This document shows, one piece after another, positions 1 to 4,365 of a stretch of 5,418 nt of DNA (its first letter is position 1; each line of letters opens with the position of its first letter). The stretch is taken from positions 1 to 5,418 of the forward strand of contig JAJYAB010000104.1 of NCBI GenBank assembly GCA_021779775.1, in the 5' to 3' direction. Origin of the DNA: Actinomycetes bacterium. Lineage in GTDB: Bacteria > Actinomycetota > Acidimicrobiia > Acidimicrobiales > UBA8190. Below the pieces are notes generated by a model. The model searched no databases, had not been told where the DNA came from, and saw only the letters and a program-made list of their open reading frames with translations. The position numbers and the translations under genes are program-made.

Positions 1-705
1 ATCGCCACGGCCCCAGCGGTGGCCTACGTGGCCCACCTGACCGATGGCTCGGAGGTGCGCTTCGACAACCCCAGCGCGATGCCCGAGCCGAGCACCGTGG
101 ACCACATCGACGAGCCGGTGCTGCGGGCCACGCTGATCGTCCCCGCGGAGCACATCGGCACCACGATGGAGCTGTGCCAGAGCCGTCGTGGCGAGCTGGA
201 CCGGATGGAGTACCTGTCGCCCGAGCGACTCGAGCTCGTCTACCGGATCCCCCTGGCCGAGGTGGTCGTCGACTTCTTCGACCAGTTGAAGAGCCGTACC
301 AAGGGCTACGCCAGCCTCGACTACGAGCCTGCGGGGTACGCCACCGGCCCGCTGGTGAAGGTGGATCTCCTCATAAACCACACGCCGGTGGACGCCTTCT
401 CCACCGTGGTGCATCGGGCAACGGCAGACCGCTACGGGCGTCGCATGGTGGAGAAGCTCAGCCAGCTGATCCCGCGGCAGATGTTCGACGTCCCGATCCA
501 GGCGGCGATCGGCGGGCGGGTCATCGCCCGCGAGACGGTCAAGGCCCGGCGCAAAGACGTGCTGGCCAAATGCTACGGCGGCGACATCAGTCGGAAGCGC
601 AAGCTTCTCGAGAAGCAGAAGGAAGGGAAGAAGAAGATGAAGTCGATCGGTCGCGTCGAGGTTCCCCAAGAGGCCTTCGTCGCTGCGCTCCGGCTCGACG
701 ACTAG
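1..705 (+). CDS. lepA: Elongation factor 4 (LepA), C-terminal part, 5' truncated by window
   Basis: This is the last 234 residues of EF4/LepA, a translational GTPase that binds the ribosome and promotes back-translocation or remobilisation of stalled complexes. The reading frame is open from base 1, and the family is about 600 residues long, so the GTPase and domain II are outside the window. What is visible is the EF-G-like domain V (YASLDYEP, near residues 104-111 of this fragment) and the LepA-specific C-terminal domain. Diagnostic strings are IPRQMFDVPIQAAIGG, VLAKCYGGDISRKRKLLEKQ and the end EVPQEAF. These are close to universal in LepA and absent from EF-G. The gene ends at TAG (703-705). 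In many bacteria hemW follows lepA; here hrcA follows directly. The identification is secure. Confidence 0.97.
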   Translation: MATAPAVAYVAHLTDGSEVRFDNPSAMPEPSTVDHIDEPVLRATLIVPAEHIGTTMELCQSRRGELDRMEYLSPERLELVYRIPLAEVVVDFFDQLKSRTKGYASLDYEPAGYATGPLVKVDLLINHTPVDAFSTVVHRATADRYGRRMVEKLSQLIPRQMFDVPIQAAIGGRVIARETVKARRKDVLAKCYGGDISRKRKLLEKQKEGKKKMKSIGRVEVPQEAFVAALRLDD

Positions 706-735
706 CGCGGACAGGCAGCTACAGGCTGCGCCGCG
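706..735 (+). terminator. Possible lepA terminator hairpin
   Basis: Immediately after the lepA stop there is an inverted repeat. CGCGG (706-710) pairs with CCGCG (731-735), and inside it GCAGC (715-719) pairs with GCTGC (725-729) around a TACAG loop, with an asymmetric bulge between the two stems. No T-tract follows, but intrinsic terminators in high-GC actinomycetes often lack one. The position supports a terminator that separates lepA from the heat-shock operon. Folding is judged by eye only. Confidence 0.35.
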
Positions 736-744
736 CTGCGCCCC

Positions 745-795
745 GGCACTCGGCAGGGCTTGGCACTCGGCAGGGCTTGGCACTCGGCAGGGCTT
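745..795 (+). repeat. Three 17-bp tandem repeats carrying CIRCE left arms
   Basis: The unit GGCACTCGGCAGGGCTT occurs three times with no mismatch (745-761, 762-778, 779-795). A diverged fourth copy, starting GGCACTCGG at 796, is the left half of the CIRCE operator. As a result the exact 9-base arm TTGGCACTC appears at 760-768, 777-785 and 794-802, with a 7-of-9 version (CCGGCACTC) at 743-751. All are in the same orientation, 17 bp apart, and only the last has a matching right arm. The likely origin is slippage duplication of the operator's left half. Whether HrcA uses the extra arms is unknown. Confidence 0.95.
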
Positions 796-820
796 GGCAC
801 TCGGTAGGATCGAGTGCCAA
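794..820 (+). promoter_or_regulatory. CIRCE operator (HrcA binding site)
   Basis: TTGGCACTC (794-802), a 9-base spacer (803-811) and GAGTGCCAA (812-820) form a perfect 9-9-9 inverted repeat. The canonical CIRCE element is TTAGCACTC-N9-GAGTGCTAA; this copy has a compensated A-to-G/T-to-C change in each arm and keeps full symmetry. It lies 26 bp upstream of the hrcA start, the expected place for an autoregulatory site. HrcA bound here represses the hrcA-dnaJ-rsmE operon, and by analogy the repressor is released when GroEL is titrated by misfolded protein. Confidence 0.96.
805..810 (+). promoter_or_regulatory. Candidate -10 box inside the CIRCE spacer
   Basis: TAGGAT fits the actinomycete -10 pattern TANNNT and lies in the CIRCE spacer, so bound HrcA would cover it. 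Transcription would then start near 817, giving a leader of about 30 nt before hrcA. I find no convincing -35 at 17-19 bp upstream; the nearest TTGGCA (777-782) is 22 bp away. This is a weak call resting on position and the -10 alone. Confidence 0.3.
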
Positions 821-846
821 CAACCTTGCCGTACCGACGGGGAAGC

Positions 847-1950
847 ATGTTCCACGACCAGACGCCAGCCGGGGAAGACGAGCCGGCTCCTGCCGCGTCG
901 GCGCTCGACGAGCGCAAGGCGGCGATCCTTAACGCGGTGGTGTCGGAGTACATCGAGACCGCCCAGCCAGTCGGATCGTCTCATGTCACCGCGACGCCTG
1001 GGGTGACCGTGTCGTCGGCTACCGTCCGCAGCGAGATGGCTGCCCTCGAGCACGAGGGCTACCTCGTGCAGCCGCACACCAGCGCCGGCCGCATCCCTAC
1101 CGACAAGGGCTACCGGTTCTTCGTCGACCATCTTGCACCGGGTCGGTTGGGTGCTCCCGAGCGCCAGGAGATCCGCCAGTTCTTCGCCGACGTCCACGGT
1201 GAGATGCAGGAGCTGCTGGGCAGGACCAGCGGGCTCCTGGCCAACCTGACCGACTACGCGGCAGTCGTCGTCGGTCCCACCCACGAGTCGGCCACCATCC
1301 GCTCGGTGCAGCTCGTCGGGTTGGCACCGCGCGTCGTGCTCGTGCTCGTCGTGCTGGCCGACGGCGCCGTGGAGAAGCGCACGGTCGACCTGCGGACCGA
1401 CGCCAGCGACGGCGTGGTGGCGTCAGCGGCGGCGCACCTCACCGTGCAGATGCAGGGCAGCACGCTGACGGCCCAGCCGGAAGTCGCCCGGACCGGTGAT
1501 GCAGCGGTCGACGAGGTGGCGGACATCGTGGCAGCAGCGATCCGCGGGTTCGGCCCGGGCGACGAGCCCGCGCATGTGTTCGTCGGAGGATCGTCGAGGA
1601 TGGCAGACGCCTTCGACGCGGTCGACACGGTGCGGTCGGTGCTGTCGATCCTGGAGCAGCAGCTCGTGGTCGTCGAGCTGATCGAGCACATCTTGGATCG
1701 CGGCCTGTCGGTGGCCATCGGCACCGAGCACGGGTTCGAGCCGCTCGCTTCGTGTGCCCTGGTGGTCGCCCCGGTGTCGGTGGCTGGCGAGGTGGGAGGC
1801 ACGATCGGCGTGCTCGGTCCTACCCGCATGGACTATCCCCGAGCGTTGGCGGCGGTGCACGTCGTCGGAGACCAACTGAGCCGCCGGCTGGCCCGGCGTA
1901 ACGACGAACCCGACGGCACGCCGAGCCGCCCGGAACCTGGGAGCGCTTGA
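847..1950 (+). CDS. hrcA: Heat-inducible transcription repressor HrcA
   Basis: This 367-residue protein is the CIRCE-binding repressor of class I heat-shock genes; its activity depends on GroEL. The N-terminal winged helix runs from about residue 20 to 95 and includes LDERK (20-24), QPVGSS (40-45), the recognition region VSSATVRSEMAALEHEGYL (55-73) and the family signature SAGRIPTDKGYRFFVD (79-94). The C-terminal GAF-like and dimerisation region follows and ends with the conserved GPTRMDY (324-330). ATG 847 was chosen because it follows a purine-rich GGGGAAG (839-845) and leaves the operator outside the coding region; an in-frame GTG at 814 would lie inside CIRCE. Residues 1-19 form a short acidic, proline/alanine-rich leader before the winged helix. 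The gene is followed after 1 bp by dnaJ, so the two are translationally coupled. Confidence 0.96.
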   Translation: MFHDQTPAGEDEPAPAASALDERKAAILNAVVSEYIETAQPVGSSHVTATPGVTVSSATVRSEMAALEHEGYLVQPHTSAGRIPTDKGYRFFVDHLAPGRLGAPERQEIRQFFADVHGEMQELLGRTSGLLANLTDYAAVVVGPTHESATIRSVQLVGLAPRVVLVLVVLADGAVEKRTVDLRTDASDGVVASAAAHLTVQMQGSTLTAQPEVARTGDAAVDEVADIVAAAIRGFGPGDEPAHVFVGGSSRMADAFDAVDTVRSVLSILEQQLVVVELIEHILDRGLSVAIGTEHGFEPLASCALVVAPVSVAGEVGGTIGVLGPTRMDYPRALAAVHVVGDQLSRRLARRNDEPDGTPSRPEPGSA

Positions 1951-1951
1951 C

Positions 1952-3070
1952 ATGCCTGCTGACTACTACGCGTTGCTCGGAGTCGAGCGTGGAGCGTCGG
2001 ATGACCAGATCAAGCGCGCCTACCGGGCTCGGGCCCGCGAGCTGCACCCTGACCGCACCGGGGGGGATCCCGACGCCGAGGCACGGTTCAAGGAGATCGG
2101 GCAGGCCTACGAGGTGCTGCGGGATCCCGAGCGTCGGGCGCGCTACGACCGCTACGGGCCTGACGGAGTCGACGGGGGCCAAGGCGGGTTCGGCCCGTTC
2201 GGCAGCGCAGCGGGTGGCCTCGGGGATCTCTTCGACGCGTTCTTCGGCGGGGCCGGTGGCAGCCGTGCGGGACACGCCGGTCCACTGCGCGGCGCCGATG
2301 CGGAGATCGTGGTGGAGCTGACGCTTCGTGAGGCGGTGTTCGGCGTGCGCCGTGACGTCACGCTCGACGGTCTGGTGGCCTGCGCCACATGCGGCGGCAG
2401 CGGCGCCCGTCCCGGAACCAGCGCCATCCGGTGCCCCGAGTGTGCCGGCGCCGGCGAGCTGCGCCGTGTCCGGCAGTCGATCCTGGGGCAGGTCGTCACG
2501 GCGGTGCCGTGCCCTCGCTGCCAGGGACTCGGTGAAGCCGTTCCGACCCCGTGCGTCGACTGTCACGGCGAGGGTCGGCGAGTCGAGCAGCGCACATTCA
2601 CGGTGGACGTGCCGGCAGGGGTCGACCAGGGCGCCACCTTGCGCCTGACCGGACGTGGTCCAGCAGGGCCCCGGGGCGGGCCGCCGGGCGACCTCTACGT
2701 GCATCTGGCTGTCCAAGGCGACGATCGGTTCGTCCGTCGCGGGAACGATCTTGTCGCCCAATTGCACGTGGCGGTGACCCAGGCGGCGCTGGGCGTGTCG
2801 GTCCCATTCGAGACCTTCGACGGCGAAGAGCAGCTGACCGTGCAGCCGGGCACCCAGACCGGTCACCTCATCCGGCTGCGCGGCCGCGGTGTGCCCCAGG
2901 TGCGCGGCCGAGGACGCGGTGACCTGCTCGTGGAGGTGGTGGTCGACACCCCGACCGGAGTGACCAAGTCTCAGCAGGAGCTGTTGCGCCGCTTGGCTTC
3001 CGAGCGAGGTGAAGCCGTCAACCCTCCCGACGACGGCATCATGTCGCGCATCCGCTCGGCGTTCGGGTAG
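1952..3070 (+). CDS. dnaJ: Chaperone DnaJ (Hsp40), DnaJ2 type
   Basis: This 372-residue type I Hsp40 is the co-chaperone that stimulates DnaK ATPase activity and delivers unfolded substrates in the cytoplasm. The J domain spans residues 4-69 with the catalytic HPD at 32-34. A Gly/Phe-rich linker follows (about 70-110). The zinc-binding region carries all four CXXCXGXG motifs, starting at Cys144, Cys161, Cys187 and Cys201. The C-terminal substrate-binding domains run to about residue 350, and the tail IMSRIRSAFG resembles the tail of actinobacterial DnaJ2. A good ribosome binding site GGGAG (1939-1943) lies 8 nt before ATG, within the end of hrcA. grpE and dnaK are not beside it, as is usual for the actinobacterial hrcA-dnaJ2 locus, where dnaK sits elsewhere under HspR. 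Control is most likely by HrcA through CIRCE at 794-820. Confidence 0.97.
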   Translation: MPADYYALLGVERGASDDQIKRAYRARARELHPDRTGGDPDAEARFKEIGQAYEVLRDPERRARYDRYGPDGVDGGQGGFGPFGSAAGGLGDLFDAFFGGAGGSRAGHAGPLRGADAEIVVELTLREAVFGVRRDVTLDGLVACATCGGSGARPGTSAIRCPECAGAGELRRVRQSILGQVVTAVPCPRCQGLGEAVPTPCVDCHGEGRRVEQRTFTVDVPAGVDQGATLRLTGRGPAGPRGGPPGDLYVHLAVQGDDRFVRRGNDLVAQLHVAVTQAALGVSVPFETFDGEEQLTVQPGTQTGHLIRLRGRGVPQVRGRGRGDLLVEVVVDTPTGVTKSQQELLRRLASERGEAVNPPDDGIMSRIRSAFG

Positions 3071-3072
3071 CG

Positions 3073-3855
3073 GTGCCACCGGCCGGGTCGTGGCCGGCAT
3101 CCACCGGCGCCGCCGCGCAGGTGTTCGTTGGTGACCTGGAGACGCCCGTCCTCCTCGACGACGATGCGCACCACCTGCTCCGTGTCCGCCGGCTGCGTCC
3201 CGGCGAGGTGGTCGTGGCTGCCGACGGCACCGGCCGCTGGCGTCGCTGCGTCGTCGCCGGGCAAGCGGCCGGGGACGCGCTGCGGCCCGATGGCGAGGTC
3301 GTCATGTGCCCCGCCCCGCCGTACCCGGTGACGGTGGGGTTCGTCCCGGTCAAAGGCGACCGGCCGGAATGGGTCGTCCAGAAGCTCACCGAAGCCGGCG
3401 TAGACAGGATCGTCGTCCTGGACGCCGCCCGGGCCGTCGTCCGCTGGTCTGGTGAGCGCCAGGACCGGAACCTCCAGCGGCTTCGCCGGGTGGCGCACCA
3501 TGCGGCAGCCCAGAGCCGTCGCCCACGGGTGCCCGACGTGTGCGGTGTCTGGTCGCTCCGCCAGGCCGACTCGGCGGTCGGGGCGGCGGCGACGCCCGGC
3601 CAGACGCCGCTGGCCCAGACGCCGCTGGCCCAGATGACGCTGGCGGACCCTGGTGCACGGCTTCCCGCAGGGCTGCTGCGGTCGATGGCCGTCGGGCCCG
3701 AAGGTGGGTGGACCGACGACGAGCTCGCCGGCCGGCCCACGGCCAGCCTCGGCCCAGCGGTGTTGCGGGCCGAGACGGCAGCGGTGTTCGCCGCTGTGGT
3801 GCTGGTCGCCTGGCGCGACGGCGTCGCCGGCCCCCCGCCGGTGCCATCGGCGTGA
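3073..3855 (+). CDS. rsmE: 16S rRNA m3U1498 methyltransferase RsmE
   Basis: This 260-residue SPOUT-class enzyme transfers methyl from S-adenosylmethionine to N3 of U1498 in 16S rRNA of the 30S subunit. The N-terminal PUA-like part includes HHLLRVRRLRPGEVV (about 33-47). The trefoil-knot SAM-binding motifs are GPEGGW (208-213) and LGPAVLRAETA (226-236), and VQKLTEAGVDRIVVL is the middle family motif. The GTG start at 3073 lies 2 bp after the dnaJ stop and has only a weak GGGTAG upstream, so coupling to dnaJ is likely. A second GTG at 3121 (giving MFVGDLE) is an alternative, because family members often begin near this point. The gene is the third member of the CIRCE-controlled operon; the same order, dnaJ then rsmE, is common in bacteria. 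An unusual QTPLA repeat lies before the knot (see 3601-3645). Confidence 0.95.
   Translation: MPPAGSWPASTGAAAQVFVGDLETPVLLDDDAHHLLRVRRLRPGEVVVAADGTGRWRRCVVAGQAAGDALRPDGEVVMCPAPPYPVTVGFVPVKGDRPEWVVQKLTEAGVDRIVVLDAARAVVRWSGERQDRNLQRLRRVAHHAAAQSRRPRVPDVCGVWSLRQADSAVGAAATPGQTPLAQTPLAQMTLADPGARLPAGLLRSMAVGPEGGWTDDELAGRPTASLGPAVLRAETAAVFAAVVLVAWRDGVAGPPPVPSA
3601..3645 (+). repeat. 15-bp in-frame tandem repeat within rsmE
   Basis: CAGACGCCGCTGGCC occurs twice exactly (3601-3615, 3616-3630), followed by a diverged third copy CAGATGACGCTGGCG (3631-3645). It encodes QTPLA-QTPLA-QMTLA, residues 177-191. The third copy runs into MTLADPGAR, which looks like the original family segment (usually a leucine-alanine-aspartate-proline stretch before the GPEGGW knot). 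The first two copies are therefore probably a slippage expansion in a surface loop. The reading frame is kept. Confidence 0.93.
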
Positions 3856-3917
3856 CAGCCCGCGGCACGAGTCCACCAGGACCGGGCGGGTCGATCGGCC
3901 ACGATCGCTTCGACCAG

Positions 3918-3945
3918 CGCATCGCCGCCGTTGGGCAGCGATGCG
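3918..3945 (+). terminator. Possible terminator hairpin of the hrcA-dnaJ-rsmE operon
   Basis: CGCATCGC (3918-3925) and GCGATGCG (3938-3945) form a perfect 8-bp stem around a 12-nt loop, 62 bp after the rsmE stop. There is no T-tract, so if it terminates transcription it does so in the U-less manner seen in high-GC actinomycetes. It could equally be a site for a DNA-binding protein. Confidence 0.35.
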
Positions 3946-4023
3946 GCTGCCGACGACCGCACACGTCACCGACCGGCGGTGAGCGCCGCCCGGGCCTCGC
4001 TACCCTGGGATGCAAATGACCGT

Positions 4024-4057
4024 GGGCGCCGCCCTGGGGGACAACGGGGGAGCGGGG
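4024..4057 (+). other. G-rich segment: hairpin or G-quadruplex candidate
   Basis: Four G-runs lie on the + strand: GGG (4024-4026), GGGGG (4036-4040), GGGGG (4046-4050) and GGGG (4054-4057), with spacers of 9, 5 and 3 nt. This fits a G-quadruplex with one slightly long loop. The same stretch can instead fold as a hairpin: GGCGCC (4025-4030) pairs with GGCGCC (4056-4061), extended by CC/GG and CT/AG with single bulges, leaving the two G5 runs in the loop. Both readings are by eye. Confidence 0.45.
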
Positions 4058-4147
4058 CGCCGGTGTCGAGGACACGGTGATGCTTGGCCGGTGTCGGCCA
4101 TGGGCATGTCACGAGGTGCCAACCTTGCTCCCCTCGACCCTGCTTGC

Positions 4148-4183
4148 GGTGCACCGACGTCGGTGCCCTGCGTCGCGACGTCG
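4148..4183. promoter_or_regulatory. Nested palindromes, probable operator
   Basis: GCACCGACGTCGGTGC (4151-4166) is a perfect 16-bp palindrome. It overlaps the 8-bp palindrome GGTGCACC (4148-4155). Its core CGACGTCG (4155-4162) is repeated at 4176-4183, so the two cores are centred 21 bp apart, two helical turns. The GCACC/GGTGC arms recur in the palindrome at 4277-4289. This looks like a dimeric repressor or activator site; which protein binds is not shown by the sequence. Confidence 0.5.
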
Positions 4184-4203
4184 GGACAGCCGTCCTTGCA
4201 TGC

Positions 4204-4218
4204 ACCACGCTACGTGAG
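4204..4218. promoter_or_regulatory. Possible BldD box (autoregulatory site)
   Basis: The 15-mer ACCACGCTACGTGAG matches 7 of the 9 defined positions of the Streptomyces BldD consensus NTNACNC(A/T)GNGTNAN as I recall it. The misses are the first T and one of the two inner symmetric bases. It lies 4 bp upstream of a possible -10, GATAGT (4223-4228), and about 150 bp upstream of the BldD-like gene. Streptomyces BldD represses its own promoter, so a site here would be expected. The match could be chance in such GC-rich DNA. Confidence 0.25.
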
Positions 4219-4276
4219 GAAAGATAGTGCTGACAACGCTCCACGGGGCAACGGTTCTCGGTACCGCTGGACGTGC

Positions 4277-4289
4277 GCACCAGTGGTGC
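4277..4289. promoter_or_regulatory. 13-bp palindrome GCACCA-G-TGGTGC
   Basis: This is a perfect odd-length palindrome with six-base arms. It overlaps the end of the 8-bp palindrome GTGCGCAC (4273-4280) and the first copy of the 20-bp repeat (4282-4301). Its GCACC/GGTGC arms match those of the 16-bp palindrome at 4151-4166, which suggests the same binding protein for both. Confidence 0.4.
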
Positions 4290-4321
4290 AGAGCACGCGA
4301 GAGTGGTGCAGAGCACGCGAG
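4282..4321 (+). repeat. Perfect 20-bp tandem duplication
   Basis: AGTGGTGCAGAGCACGCGAG occurs twice in direct succession (4282-4301 and 4302-4321) with no mismatch. Each copy contains the inverted repeat GTGC-AGA-GCAC (4286-4296 and 4306-4316), so the duplication sets two identical dyads 20 bp apart, close to two helical turns. It lies 45-84 bp before the BldD-like start codon. Perfect identity indicates a recent event or selection on both copies. Confidence 0.95.
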
Positions 4322-4337
4322 GCCGCCCGGCCTCGCG
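4316..4337 (+). other. Strong GC stem-loop in the leader of the BldD-like gene
   Basis: CGCGAGGCC (4316-4324) and GGCCTCGCG (4329-4337) form a perfect 9-bp stem with a GCCC loop. It begins in the last bases of the 20-bp repeat and ends 28 bp before the start codon. No T-tract follows. In RNA it would be a very stable hairpin and could act as an attenuator or a barrier near the ribosome binding site; in DNA it could be an operator. Confidence 0.6.
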
Positions 4338-4355
4338 CAACGAGTGCAGCGCGGC

Positions 4356-4361
4356 GAGGGG
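4356..4361 (+). promoter_or_regulatory. Ribosome binding site deciding the BldD-like start
   Basis: GAGGGG lies 4 nt before ATG 4366 (its GAGG core 6 nt before). The upstream in-frame GTG at 4273 has no such site and would place the tandem repeat and hairpin inside the coding region, so ATG 4366 is preferred. Confidence 0.6.
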
Positions 4362-4365
4362 TCAG

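Larger units (their letters stand above)
3856..4365. other. 510-bp non-coding, symmetry-rich intergenic region upstream of the BldD-like gene
   Basis: I see no supportable gene here on either strand. The + strand ORF at 4010-4372 and the - strand ORF at 3966-4340 show no family motif, and third codon positions in the former lose G/C preference after its first third. The region holds several inverted repeats, listed separately where strong. Smaller ones are CGATCG-GCCA-CGATCG (3892-3907), TCACCG-ACCGG-CGGTGA (3966-3982), GTGTC-GAG-GACAC (4063-4075) and TGGCCG-GTGT-CGGCCA (4085-4100). A possible -10 TACCCT lies at 4001-4006 and another, GATAGT, at 4223-4228; neither has a good -35. The likeliest role is promoter, operator array and leader for the BldD-like operon. 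Confidence 0.7.

Noticed and set aside
814..846. Upstream GTG start for hrcA, adding 11 residues
   Set aside because: It lies inside the right arm of CIRCE, and the ATG at 847 has a purine-rich sequence in front of it and leaves the operator free.
1820..3100. Long open frame on the - strand opposite dnaJ (426 codons)
   Set aside because: It is a shadow of high-GC coding sequence: dnaJ on the + strand has complete family motifs, and the antisense translation shows no recognisable domain.
2971..3969. Open frames on the - strand opposite rsmE (332 and 307 codons)
   Set aside because: The translations are low-complexity, Arg/Ala/Pro-rich text typical of antisense GC-rich frames; rsmE on the + strand explains the coding signal.
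4005..4066. Resemblance to a c-di-GMP-I (GEMM) riboswitch: GGGATGCAAA and AGCGGGG...CCGG strings
   Set aside because: The upstream GCAAACC segment and tetraloop stem expected before GGGACGCAAA are missing, so the likeness is probably chance. A covariance-model search would settle it.
4036..4200. Resemblance to a c-di-AMP (ydaO) riboswitch: ACGGGGGAGC and GGGACAGCC strings
   Set aside because: The conserved GGGGUGAAUC-type segment and the closing CAGCUAACC block are not present as such.
3966..4340. 124-codon open frame on the - strand in the gap
   Set aside because: Composition is Arg/Pro/Cys/Ser-rich without a recognisable domain, and it overlaps the palindromes and repeats.
4273..4365. Upstream GTG start for the BldD-like gene, adding 31 residues
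   Set aside because: It has no ribosome binding site and the added residues are only a translation of the 20-bp repeat and hairpin; ATG 4366 has GAGGGG just upstream.
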